NCBI GenBank assembly: GCA_902773295.1
Contig: CACYDT010000068.1
Location: forward strand, 1-36,731
From: an uncultured Veillonellaceae bacterium
Lineage (GTDB): Bacteria; Bacillota; Negativicutes; Selenomonadales; Selenomonadaceae
Reading direction: 5' to 3'
DNA: 36,731 bases
The notes beneath the pieces are model-generated. The model was given only the letters and a program-made list of their open reading frames with translations, had not been told where the DNA came from and did no database searches. The first letter of the stretch is position 1, and each line of letters starts with the position of its first letter. The translations under genes and the position numbers were made by a program. Positions 1 through 6,717 of the stretch are shown here, piece by piece.

Positions 1-86
1 AGAGCGTGTAAGACGGAACGGCTACGGTCGTGCCGCAGTGCTCAGCGAACCAAGAATCCCCTGGCTTTAGCCATGGGGAGTGTCAA
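1..86 (+). mobile_element. IS200/IS605-type end (TnpB guide-RNA 3' end-like hairpin)
   Basis: Positions 58-78 form a compact hairpin: CCCC, TGGC, loop TTTA, GCCA, one unpaired T, then GGGG. It is embedded in a context reading GAATCCCC at the left and GGGGAGTGTCAA at the right. That arrangement is typical of the right end of IS200/IS605-family elements, where the end also forms the 3' scaffold of the TnpB guide (omega) RNA and the flanking DNA acts as guide. No tnpB or tnpA reading frame is visible in the window; if present, it lies left of position 1. The element assignment is inference from the hairpin pattern. Confidence 0.45.
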
Positions 87-203
87 GGCATCTCGACGGC
101 TATCAGAAAACACGCACTTACCTTCTTGAATGAAGAATTTTTGCGGATTCTGACAGATTTTGAGCACAAATATCCTCCCGCTTTGGAGAGAGGGGAGATC
201 TGA
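87..203 (+). pseudogene. C-terminal tail of an unidentified broken gene
   Basis: One frame is open from about position 12 to a TGA at 201-203 and, just after the IS605-like end at 86, reads as a plausible protein tail rich in Leu, Glu, Phe and Lys (a segment near 105-203 containing HALTFLNEEF and DFEHKYPP). There is no ATG start. The simplest reading is that an IS605-type insertion at about 86/87 separated this tail from its gene. I do not recognise the family, and chance openness of a 40-codon frame cannot be excluded. Confidence 0.3.
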
Positions 204-308
204 GCGTTCCCGTAAAGCGAAGCAGTAGGCGGAAGCCCTGCAACGTGCCCAAAGATTTGTTAACCGAAAATGACGCCTTTTGAAACACGCCCAGAATATA
301 AACGGGAG
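175..308 (+). ncRNA. Possible structured RNA element upstream of the small ORF
   Basis: The stretch between the broken gene tail and the ORF at 317 is rich in self-complementarity. CTCCC at 175-179 can pair with GGGGAG just downstream (about 192-197). A hairpin at 221-240 has GCAG/CTGC and GGC/GCC stems around a GGAA tetraloop of the GNRA type. TCCCGT near 208-213 can pair with ACGGGA at 302-307, closing the whole region, and CGTG near 245 can pair with CACG near 287. This layout recalls HEARO/omega-type RNAs that accompany small transposon ORFs, but I cannot assign it to a family from memory. Expression is not shown. Confidence 0.3.
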
Positions 309-316
309 ATTATGTT

Positions 317-631
317 ATGGAAACAAAAAGAGATAAGTTTGTTAGGTTGGCAGAGGCAAGGACTAACAAAATCATAAAAATGATAGAATTACTCGGCAAC
401 TTATCAAATACTAGTACATATGAGTTTACAGAGGAAGATATAAATAGCATATATGAAAGAATACTAACTGAATTGAAACTATCAAAAGATATGTTCGAAT
501 TAAAGCTTAGAAAAAGAAATAAATTATTTGTTTTGGAAAATAGTAATAAGGGAATTGCAACTGAAAATCGTAAAGAAATAGATTATGAAGGTCATCGGCA
601 AGGCAATCGAAATGCGTTAGACTTGAACTAA
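317..631 (+). CDS. Small AT-rich hypothetical protein in mobile-element context
   Basis: A 104-residue soluble protein whose first ~75 residues are mostly helical and charged (starts METKRDKFVRLAEARTNK, then a segment with IELLGNLSN and later EEDINSIYERIL). I recall similar short uncharacterised proteins scattered in bacteria and mobile regions, but know no function. Its base composition is much more AT-rich than the rest of the window, a sign of separate origin. The last ~25 residues lie over hairpin-forming DNA (618-636 and 642-663) and look less protein-like, so the original C-terminus may have been changed. There is no clear Shine-Dalgarno site; a GGGAG lies 9 bases before the ATG at 304-308. 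It is flanked by 11-base direct repeats at 298-308 and 653-663. Confidence 0.5.
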   Translation: METKRDKFVRLAEARTNKIIKMIELLGNLSNTSTYEFTEEDINSIYERILTELKLSKDMFELKLRKRNKLFVLENSNKGIATENRKEIDYEGHRQGNRNALDLN

Positions 632-663
632 GTCTACGAGTCTCCCGCTTCCATAAACGGGAG
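618..663 (+). repeat. Tandem hairpins at the end of the small ORF
   Basis: TAGACTT (618-624) and AAGTCTA (630-636) form a perfect 7-bp stem around the ORF stop codon. Immediately after, CTCCCG (642-647) and CGGGAG (658-663) form a second stem, followed by TGAGAAGCC. The second hairpin resembles the 3' hairpin of TnpB-type guide RNAs. The 9-base string CTCCCGCTT recurs at 175-183 and ATAAACGGGAG at 298-308. There is no U tract, so an intrinsic terminator is unlikely. The rest of 664-780 holds only a weak inverted repeat (743-763). Confidence 0.4.
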
Positions 664-780
664 TGAGAAGCCTATATCGCGTGGGTGGGGGAGGTATTGG
701 AATGAAATTTTTTTATCGGAGAGACGCAGATCCACGCGGATTTAGACTAGCAGGATGTCTAGTTTATAAGTCTATAGTTC

Positions 781-1665
781 CTAACCTGCGTACCGCTTCA
801 GAATCCGCCTGACCGATGCAAGGTACGATCCGCCGAAGATATTCAAGTGATTAAGCAAATGGTACAGATTGTAGATATCTCGTCGTTGGGCGTATCCCGG
901 ATTATGGGGGATTATCTCGCAGTAGGCATCGTAAAAGGCAGGCGGAAATTCTCCGAAAAGCTCTGTCATGGCAAGGTCGGCTTCATGGTGTCCGACATAT
1001 ACCGCCGGATCGATGAGCATGGGATTTCCGAATCTGTCCGGCATGACATTGCCGCTCCATAGATCGCCGTGGAGCAAAGACGGAAAGGACGGTTCTTGCA
1101 AAAATTCGCCTAAATCAGAGAGGAGTCTTTGGCATAGCCGCCGATCCTCCTTGTCGAAATAGCGGTCAGCGAGTTTCATCTGTGCCCCAAGCCGCTCTTC
1201 ACGGAAAAAATCAATCCAGCCGACGTGCGGTTTATTTTTTTGCGGTGTTGCTCCAATGAAATTGTTCTCATAAAACCCGTACGTGCCGTCTTTGGTAAAC
1301 TTTTCGGTATTTGCCCGGTGCATATTGGCAAGGCTGTGCCCGAGCGTAATCCAGTAATTTCCCGCAGGGCGGCTGCTCCTCTCATAGCGAAGGAGCAGGA
1401 AATTGGATCCGCTTGTGGTATTTCCCATGCCAAGCACTTCCGGTACATTGGCGCCTGCTTCTTTTAACGCAGCCAGACCGTTTGCTTCGGCGCTGAAAAA
1501 ATTATTGCCCACTTTTGCATGGACTTTCAGAAACGCCTCTTCCCCGTTGGATAGCGAAAGGCGATAAGCCTCATTGATATCGCCGCCGGAAACAGATTGC
1601 CGATGTTCTATCGTGACATCATGGCCGAAAATGTCTCCAATGGCTTCGTTTATGGATGGATACAT
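781..1665 (-). CDS. Fructosamine kinase family protein
   Basis: A 294-residue cytosolic kinase-fold protein of the fructosamine/ketosamine-3-kinase (APH-like) family, which phosphorylates sugar adducts on lysines so that they fall off and the protein is repaired. Visible motifs are the N-terminal SVSGGDINEAY nucleotide loop, the AFLKVH lysine, the catalytic LLHGDLWSGNV segment around residue 200, and the metal-binding DPAVYVGHHEADLAM segment. I chose the ATG at 1665 because GGGAG lies 10 bases upstream; a TTG at 1686 in the same frame is possible but would overlap the upstream gene. It starts 17 bases after the deformylase-like gene, so the two are probably co-transcribed. Bacterial members are often annotated only by homology, and the substrate is not known from sequence. 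Confidence 0.88.
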   Translation of the reverse strand: MYPSINEAIGDIFGHDVTIEHRQSVSGGDINEAYRLSLSNGEEAFLKVHAKVGNNFFSAEANGLAALKEAGANVPEVLGMGNTTSGSNFLLLRYERSSRPAGNYWITLGHSLANMHRANTEKFTKDGTYGFYENNFIGATPQKNKPHVGWIDFFREERLGAQMKLADRYFDKEDRRLCQRLLSDLGEFLQEPSFPSLLHGDLWSGNVMPDRFGNPMLIDPAVYVGHHEADLAMTELFGEFPPAFYDAYCEIIPHNPGYAQRRDIYNLYHLLNHLNIFGGSYLASVRRILKRYAG

Positions 1666-1682
1666 TTGTCGAAAGCTCCCTG

Positions 1683-2096
1683 TCAAATCAAAATGCCATC
1701 GCAGTGGTCAATTTCATGCTGGATGATTTGCGCCGTAAGGCCGGAGAACTTCTGCCGCTGCTTCTTGAACTCCATATCCCGGAACTTGACCTCAATCCAA
1801 TCGTGCCGCAGCGTTTCCCGCTCCCCGTCAAGGGACAGGCATCCTTCGGCAGTTTTGTAGGTTCTGGCTGATTTCTTGAGGATTTCCGGGTTAAGCATGA
1901 CAAGGTAGGTGTCCTCCATGCGTATGGCAATAATTCGCTTGCGAATGCCGATCATATTGGCGGCAAGCCCCACGCAGCGATGCCTGTAAGCCTTCAGCGT
2001 ATCCAAAAGATCGGTTGCGGCGGAGAGGTCCTCCTTGGTCGCAATCTCCGATTTTTCGGCGAGAAAAGTTTCGTTCCGTATGATATCCTGAACCAT
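1683..2096 (-). CDS. Divergent peptide deformylase-like protein
   Basis: About 137 residues from the ATG at 2096, the start that gives a normal-length N-terminus; the frame is open to an upstream ATG at 2180, but that part has no family character. Three deformylase motifs can be located: motif I is CVGLAANMIG, motif II is EGCLSL with the metal-binding Cys, and motif III is QHEIDHCDGILI with the HExxH metal site. In canonical enzymes motif I ends in a Gln that supports catalysis (GLAAxQ); here the position is Met. Metal binding should be intact, but activity on formyl-Met is uncertain. Such variants are common as second copies in Firmicutes-like genomes, so this is probably not the main deformylase. 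It is first in a unit with the fructosamine kinase-like gene. Confidence 0.8.
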   Translation of the reverse strand: MVQDIIRNETFLAEKSEIATKEDLSAATDLLDTLKAYRHRCVGLAANMIGIRKRIIAIRMEDTYLVMLNPEILKKSARTYKTAEGCLSLDGERETLRHDWIEVKFRDMEFKKQRQKFSGLTAQIIQHEIDHCDGILI

Positions 2097-2289
2097 ATTG
2101 TCGCGATCGCCTCTTTCTTGGTTTCCTGATGCAAATCTTTGAATTATTCGACAGAGCATCTTTTTCTTCCTGCAAACCAAACTAAAAAAATCGGCGCACA
2201 GTCCCGAATTTATCTCGTAGCCGAGATACTTCCTCTCGTTGAAGAAATACTGACGGCAGCAATAAATGGCGAAAGCTGCAAATCAGTTA

Positions 2290-2317
2290 TTGCTAATGCC
2301 TATATTTATGATAGAAT
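2290..2317 (+). promoter_or_regulatory. Putative sigma-A promoter for the acetyltransferase
   Basis: TTGCTA (2290-2295) and TAGAAT (2312-2317) with a 16-base spacer, about 45 bases before the acetyltransferase start and divergent from the deformylase-like unit. Four of six and five of six consensus positions match. Sequence match only. Confidence 0.4.
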
Positions 2318-2362
2318 GGCAATCGTAGCAGAGTTTTTCAGAAACGGAGGATGCCATTGCCT

Positions 2363-2935
2363 ATGTCGAATATCATTGTGACAGGTCCCAGGCTTCATCT
2401 GCGGCAGGCGGAGGAGCGGGATATTGACTATATCATGAGTCTGGAGGAGGATCCGGAGAACCTGAAGTTCATCGTGCCTTTCACGAGGGAGATGCACCTG
2501 GCGGTGATCCGCTCGGGGGAGGACAGCATGGATGTCCTTGTAGAGAGGAAGGACACGGGAGAGCCTGTCGGGTATCTTTGGGTGGCAGGGCTCAGGAATA
2601 CTTCCCATGAAATCGAGTGGACCCATGTCATCATCGGGAAGAAGGGGCAGGGCTATGGGCATGAGGCCATGAAACTCCTGAAGCTCTGGACGTTCGAGGT
2701 GATGAAGGCGCACCGCGCATGGATGGACTGCAAGGACTACAATGCCCGTGCCCTTCATCTCTACGAGGCGGAAGGGATGGTCAGGGAGGGCCTGATTCGG
2801 GAAACCATCCTCACGGAGGGGCGCTATGAGAATCTTGTGATTCTTGGCATTCTTGACCGGGAGTATCGGGCGAGAAGGGCGCAGGGGCTTGAACTGCCGG
2901 TGCCGGGCAGGGAGCCGCAGGAGGATGGGCGATAG
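2363..2935 (+). CDS. GNAT family N-acetyltransferase
   Basis: About 190 residues, similar in layout to RimJ/RimL-type acetyltransferases, which move an acetyl group from acetyl-CoA to an amine. The N-terminus has the LHLRQAEERDIDYI pattern. The mid-protein strand WTHVIIGKKGQGYGHEAMKLL contains the acetyl-CoA pyrophosphate loop (Q/RxxGxG/A, here KGQGYG), and the C-terminal part has the NARALHLYEAEGM segment typical of the fold. The ATG at 2363 is chosen; GGAGG at 2346-2350 is 12 bases away. TTG at 2357 has better spacing and ATG at 2351 is too close to it. It stands alone, with its own putative promoter and no partner gene to hint at a substrate. The C-terminal 25 residues are Arg/Pro-rich. 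Confidence 0.85.
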   Translation: MSNIIVTGPRLHLRQAEERDIDYIMSLEEDPENLKFIVPFTREMHLAVIRSGEDSMDVLVERKDTGEPVGYLWVAGLRNTSHEIEWTHVIIGKKGQGYGHEAMKLLKLWTFEVMKAHRAWMDCKDYNARALHLYEAEGMVREGLIRETILTEGRYENLVILGILDREYRARRAQGLELPVPGREPQEDGR

Positions 2936-3049
2936 GGGCTTTGCAAATTTTCTTCTTTTCCGTGGGAATCATGAAGGAGAAATGTTTTTTGTGACGAATA
3001 GAAGAGTACGGGAAGATTTTTCGGAAGGTCCTTTTAGGAGGCGGTACTG

Positions 3050-3433
3050 TTGGATAGAAAATTGAAATTGCTGATATCCGATGATTCCAAGCTGCTCCGC
3101 AAGAAGCTCAGAGCGGAGCTTGAGAGCTTGGATTGTGAGGTTATTGAGGCAGAGAATGGAAAGGAAGCCATTCTCAAGGAGATGAACGAGAAGCCCGATG
3201 GCGTGATCCTGGATATTGTCATGCCGGAGGTGGGAGGCATCGAGGCGCTGCAGGTGATCCGCGAGGTAAGCCCGGAGGTTCCCGTTGTCATGCTTTCCTC
3301 GGCAGGCACCCCGCAGAAGCTCATGCAGACTCTGAAGATGGGGGCGATTGACTTTATCCAGAAGCCTTACACCAGTGAGCAGATCAAGAAGGCTGTAGAG
3401 CAGATCCGCAAACGGGTAGAGAAGAATGGGTAG
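3050..3433 (+). CDS. Stand-alone CheY-like response regulator
   Basis: A 127-residue single receiver domain with no output domain. All phosphorylation residues are present: acidic pair D11 and D12, phospho-acceptor D55 in ILDIVMPE, S83/S84 in the switch position, and K105 in the IQKPY motif. It starts with TTG; AGGAGG at 3036-3041 sits 8 bases upstream and no ATG precedes the first beta strand. The end overlaps the next gene by 8 bases, so the two are translationally coupled. As the partner is a CheX/CheC-like phosphatase, this regulator probably has its phosphorylation reset by it. No histidine kinase is in the window; the kinase must be elsewhere. Confidence 0.93.
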   Translation: MDRKLKLLISDDSKLLRKKLRAELESLDCEVIEAENGKEAILKEMNEKPDGVILDIVMPEVGGIEALQVIREVSPEVPVVMLSSAGTPQKLMQTLKMGAIDFIQKPYTSEQIKKAVEQIRKRVEKNG

Positions 3434-4064
3434 GCAGTATCTTGCACAGCGTCTTTTTAATGAAGGGCGTTTGTCGCGAGATGAGCTGGCGGGGCTTTTG
3501 GGACAGAAGAGTTTTCAGGCCGTCGAAGCAGCCGCCGAAGGCCTTTCGGGTGACGATGGGCATCCTGTCCTGACCGCAGTGCGGAAGGCGGCAGGGGAGG
3601 ATCTCCAGCCGGAAGCGGAGGCGTATGGCGATTATATGGAGCTTTTCATGGAGTCCCTCATGGATTTCCTGGGAGCACCGGCAGTCGTTGACACGGTGGC
3701 TGTACCTGCGGATGAGTCCTGCGATGTTTTCTATGCGGTGTCACAGCGTATGGACGGAGATCTCAGCATAGTCAGCGGTATTTTGGCTGAGCGGGATGAG
3801 TTCATGGAGCTGGCTGTGCGCTACAGCCAGGAGAAGGTGGCCAGCCCTGAGGATGCCTTGGCCATTGACAGCTTGGAAGAATTCCTGAACGTTGTGAACG
3901 GCGTCTTCAGCATCCAGGAAGCGGAGAAGGACAAGGAACTGGATCTGGAGGTTCCGCGCTCCGGAAAACTCATGAACCCCGAGGGGAACCGGCAGCTGAT
4001 TCTGCGCATCTATGCGGACTTTGGCGTGTTCTATGTGGTGCTCTCGGCGGATGAGTTCCTGTGA
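3426..4064 (+). CDS. CheX/CheC-like chemotaxis phosphatase
   Basis: A 212-residue protein. The C-terminal ~145 residues (from about ELFMESLMDFLGAP) look like the CheX/CheC/FliY phosphatase fold. The catalytic signature E-x2-N is visible in EEFLNVVNGVF, followed about 21 residues later by the Pro of LEVP, close to the family's E-x2-N-x(22)-P spacing. In the family this Glu/Asn pair removes the phosphate from CheY-P. The first ~65 residues are an extra, helical, Ala/Glu/Leu-rich region I do not recognise. It overlaps the CheY-like gene by 8 bases, which supports a phosphatase-substrate pair. Only one E-x2-N motif is seen, as in CheX rather than CheC. Family assignment is likely; the role in chemotaxis rather than another output is open. 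Confidence 0.72.
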   Translation: MGRQYLAQRLFNEGRLSRDELAGLLGQKSFQAVEAAAEGLSGDDGHPVLTAVRKAAGEDLQPEAEAYGDYMELFMESLMDFLGAPAVVDTVAVPADESCDVFYAVSQRMDGDLSIVSGILAERDEFMELAVRYSQEKVASPEDALAIDSLEEFLNVVNGVFSIQEAEKDKELDLEVPRSGKLMNPEGNRQLILRIYADFGVFYVVLSADEFL

Positions 4065-4082
4065 TGTGAAGGAAGGGGCAGA

Positions 4083-4105
4083 TATGTGCAAAGTATTTTC
4101 ACATA
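4083..4105. promoter_or_regulatory. Inverted repeat upstream of the gap promoter
   Basis: TATGTG (4083-4088) and CACATA (4100-4105) are separated by 11 bases, centred about 30 bases before the -35 box of gap. This could be an operator. The spacing does not fit the usual Crp/Fnr or Rex sites (8 bases between TGTG and CACA), so no regulator is proposed. Confidence 0.25.
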
Positions 4106-4124
4106 GTTCTCTATGATAAAAAGA

Positions 4125-4152
4125 TTGACAATTTGCCCTAAATTATTATAAT
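4125..4152 (+). promoter_or_regulatory. Strong putative promoter of gap
   Basis: TTGACA (4125-4130) and TATAAT (4147-4152), both perfect consensus, with a 16-base spacer in an AT-rich stretch. The predicted transcript begins near 4159, giving a leader of about 140 bases before the gap start codon. The leader can form small hairpins, TGCC/GGCA near 4198-4212 followed by five T, and CCGGA/TCCGG near 4256-4270. Regulation by attenuation is possible but not shown. Confidence 0.75.
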
Positions 4153-4302
4153 ATATAAGTAGTGTTTCCGGATAGTTTTTGGATTGCAGAAGTTTCGGTG
4201 CCGCGAGGGGCATTTTTGGAGACGGCTCCTTGAATCGGCATTTGAAATAGGATAACCGGAGTTTTTCCGGGAAATTTCTAAATTTTTAGGGGGTATTTTT
4301 CA

Positions 4303-5316
4303 ATGGCAGTAAAAGTAGCTATTAATGGTTTTGGTCGTATTGGTCGTCTTGCATTCCGTCAGATGTTTGACGCTGAGGGATATGAAATTGTTGCCATCAA
4401 TGACCTCACAAGCCCCAAGATGCTTGCCCATCTCTTGAAGTATGATTCCACTCAGGGCACCTACAAGTACGCCGATAAAGTAGAGGCCGGCGAGAGTTCC
4501 ATCAAGGTCAACGGCAAGGAAATTGTTATTTACAAAGAGGCAGATGCCGCGAACATTCCCTGGGGCAAGCATGACGTGGATGTTGTCTTGGAGTGCACGG
4601 GCTTCTACACGAAGAAGGAGAAGGCTGAGGCTCATCTGAAGGCCGGCGCGAAGAAGGTCGTCATCTCCGCCCCCGCAGGCAATGACCTCCCGACGATTGT
4701 CTATAACGTCAACCACAAGGTTCTCACGAAGGATGACAAGATCATTTCCGCTGCATCCTGCACGACGAACTGCCTTGCTCCGATGGCGAAGGCTCTCAAC
4801 GATCTCGCTCCGATCCAGAGCGGCATCATGGCAACGATTCATGCTTACACCGGCGACCAGATGACCTTGGACGGCCCGCAGCGCAAGGGCGATCTCCGCC
4901 GCAGCCGTGCCGCAGCCGTGAATATCGTTCCGAACTCCACGGGCGCAGCCAAGGCAATCGGCCTCGTTATCCCCGAGCTCAAGGGCAAGCTCATCGGCGC
5001 AGCTCAGCGCGTTCCGACTCCCACGGGCTCCACGACTCTGCTCTTTGCCGTTGTGAAGGGCGAGGTCACAGTAGAAGAGATCAATGCACAGATGAAGAAG
5101 GAGTCCACGGAGTCCTTCGGCTACACCGAGGAAGAGCTCGTTTCCAGCGACATCGTCGGCATGAAGTACGGCTCTCTCTTCGATGCCACCCAGACCATGG
5201 TCAGCCCCATTGGCGACGGCAACACTCAGGTGCAGGTCGTTTCCTGGTACGACAACGAGAACAGCTACACGAGCCAGATGGTTCGCACCATCAAGTACTT
5301 CGCAGAGCTGGGCTAA
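4303..5316 (+). CDS. gap: Glyceraldehyde-3-phosphate dehydrogenase, type I
   Basis: A 337-residue cytosolic enzyme of glycolysis that oxidises glyceraldehyde-3-phosphate to 1,3-bisphosphoglycerate with NAD+. The N-terminal Rossmann fold begins [12 protein letters not shown]; the Asp in AINDL at the end of the second strand favours NAD over NADP. The catalytic Cys is in ASCTTNC. The substrate loop HAYTGDQ and the C-terminal SWYDNENSY are present. The length is normal. The ATG at 4303 follows a GGGGG stretch in a U-rich leader. It is first in the cluster gap-pgk-tpiA-gpmI but separated from pgk by a strong terminator, so gap is probably made in excess of the downstream genes. Confidence 0.98.
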   Translation: MAVKVAINGFGRIGRLAFRQMFDAEGYEIVAINDLTSPKMLAHLLKYDSTQGTYKYADKVEAGESSIKVNGKEIVIYKEADAANIPWGKHDVDVVLECTGFYTKKEKAEAHLKAGAKKVVISAPAGNDLPTIVYNVNHKVLTKDDKIISAASCTTNCLAPMAKALNDLAPIQSGIMATIHAYTGDQMTLDGPQRKGDLRRSRAAAVNIVPNSTGAAKAIGLVIPELKGKLIGAAQRVPTPTGSTTLLFAVVKGEVTVEEINAQMKKESTESFGYTEEELVSSDIVGMKYGSLFDATQTMVSPIGDGNTQVQVVSWYDNENSYTSQMVRTIKYFAELG

Positions 5317-5350
5317 TCGCATAGTGTCTGAAAAGAATTGAGGTCCTTAG

Positions 5351-5384
5351 AGGTCCGGCCTTCGTTGGGCCGGACCTGTTTTTC
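5351..5384 (+). terminator. Intrinsic terminator after gap
   Basis: AGGTCCGGCC (5351-5360) and GGCCGGACCT (5368-5377) form a perfect 10-bp stem around a 7-base loop, followed by GTTTTTCC. It lies between gap and pgk and probably lets only part of the transcription through. No convincing promoter was found between it and pgk; a second imperfect hairpin (about 5400-5437, TTCGTG...CACGAA) precedes the pgk ribosome site. Confidence 0.85.
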
Positions 5385-5463
5385 CTTTACTGCGAAAATT
5401 TCGTGTAAGGGCGTAGTGCGGAACACCGTTTCGCACGAAGTTTAGGAATTGGAGGCTTAGAGA

Positions 5464-6657
5464 ATGAATAAAAAGACCATCAAGGATATCGATGTCAAGG
5501 GCAAAAAGGTGTTTGTCCGCGTGGATTACAATGTTCCCTTTGACGAGAACCAGAACATCACGAATGACGAGCGCATGGTCCGCACATTGCCGACCATCAA
5601 CTACCTTCTGGACCATGGTGCGGCTGTGATTCTTGCCTGCCATATCGGCCGTCCTTCCGAGGCTCGTGAGCCGCAGTTCTCCACGAAGCATCTCGTGGAC
5701 CATCTTTCCGAAATCCTGAAGAAAGATGTGAAATGGGCTTCCGATTGCGTAGGCCCCGAGGCTGAGGCTGCCGCGAAGGACCTGAAGCCCGGCGAAGTCC
5801 TGCTTCTCGAGAACCTCCGCTATCATAAGGCAGAGAAGAAGAACGATCCGGAATTTGCAAAGCAGCTGGCATCCCTGGCGGATGTTGCTGTGGATGATGC
5901 TTTCGGCGTTTCCCATCGCGGTCATGCTTCCAATTCGGGCATCGCGAAATATGTCGAAGTGGTTGCAGGTTTCCTGATGGAAGCGGAGATCAACTATATC
6001 GGCAAGACATTGGAAGCCCCCCAGCATCCTTTTGTTGCCATCATCGGCGGAGCCAAGGTTTCCGACAAGATCGGTGTCATCAACAACCTGATCGACAAGG
6101 TGGATACCATCATCATCGGCGGCGGCATGGCGCATACCTTCGATGCGGCGAAGGGGCTCCCCATCGGCGATTCCCTCTGCGAGCCGGACAAGTACGACCT
6201 GGCCCGTGACCTCCTGAAGAAGGCGGAGGAAAAGGGCGTGAAGGTCATTCTTCCGGTGGATCTCGTCATTGCCGACAAGTTCGACAAGGATGCCAATTTC
6301 AAGACGGTTCCGGTGGACCAGGTTCCCGATGGCTGGCAGGCATTGGATTCCGGCGTGGAGACTTCGAAGGAGTATGTGAAGGCTCTGGAGGGCGCGAAGA
6401 CAGTGATTTGGAACGGCCCCATGGGCGTGTTCGAGTTTGACAATTTCGCCAAGGGCACCCTGGCTGTGGCACAGGCCGTTGCCAAGGCGACAGAGGAAGG
6501 CGCGGTTTCCATCGTCGGCGGCGGCGATTCCGTCGCGGCGCTCAAGAAGACGGGGCTTACGGAGAAGATTTCCCATGTGTCCACGGGCGGCGGCGCTACC
6601 CTTGAATTCCTCGAAGGCAAGGAAATGCCGGGTGTTGCCGCGATTGCGGATAAATAA
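5464..6657 (+). CDS. pgk: Phosphoglycerate kinase
   Basis: A 397-residue monomeric cytosolic kinase that makes ATP from 1,3-bisphosphoglycerate, giving 3-phosphoglycerate. Visible signatures are the N-terminal KVFVRVDYNVPFDE, the substrate-binding CHIGRPSE, LLLENLRYHKAE, and DDAFGVSHRGHAS. The C-terminal nucleotide domain has AIIGGAKVSDKI, WNGPMGVFEF and the VGGGDSVAAL glycine loop. The length is normal for bacteria. A TTGGAGG lies about 9 bases before the ATG. It shares the strand with tpiA and gpmI, with gaps of 60 and 14 bases, so these form an operon. Confidence 0.98.
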   Translation: MNKKTIKDIDVKGKKVFVRVDYNVPFDENQNITNDERMVRTLPTINYLLDHGAAVILACHIGRPSEAREPQFSTKHLVDHLSEILKKDVKWASDCVGPEAEAAAKDLKPGEVLLLENLRYHKAEKKNDPEFAKQLASLADVAVDDAFGVSHRGHASNSGIAKYVEVVAGFLMEAEINYIGKTLEAPQHPFVAIIGGAKVSDKIGVINNLIDKVDTIIIGGGMAHTFDAAKGLPIGDSLCEPDKYDLARDLLKKAEEKGVKVILPVDLVIADKFDKDANFKTVPVDQVPDGWQALDSGVETSKEYVKALEGAKTVIWNGPMGVFEFDNFAKGTLAVAQAVAKATEEGAVSIVGGGDSVAALKKTGLTEKISHVSTGGGATLEFLEGKEMPGVAAIADK

Positions 6658-6670
6658 GGCAGTACGCACA

Positions 6671-6696
6671 ATTGATGGAATAGATTGATGGAATAG
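6671..6696 (+). repeat. Two tandem copies of a 13-base unit before tpiA
   Basis: ATTGATGGAATAG occurs twice without a gap at 6671-6683 and 6684-6696, within the 60-base space between pgk and tpiA. The copies are identical, which suggests a recent duplication. It lies just before the tpiA ribosome-binding site (AAGGGA, 6701-6706). Confidence 0.8.
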
Positions 6697-6717
6697 TATG
6701 AAGGGATGTTGATATCT

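Noticed and set aside
618..663. Intrinsic terminator after the small ORF
   Set aside because: Two stems are present but no T-run follows either; the second stem looks more like a TnpB-type RNA end.
1..780. CRISPR array
   Set aside because: The repeated hairpins differ in stems and spacing, with no regular repeat-spacer pattern; no CRISPR array was seen anywhere in the window.
2139..2381. 80-codon plus-strand ORF between the deformylase-like gene and the acetyltransferase
   Set aside because: It overlaps both genes and the putative acetyltransferase promoter, has no ribosome site and no family pattern.
4083..4105. Rex- or Crp-type operator upstream of gap
   Set aside because: The half sites TGTG and CACA are 11 bases apart, against 8 in these families, so the repeat is listed only as an unassigned inverted repeat.
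4031..4213. 60-codon minus-strand ORF over the gap promoter
   Set aside because: It covers the AT-rich promoter and the end of the CheX-like gene, with no ribosome site and no protein-like pattern.
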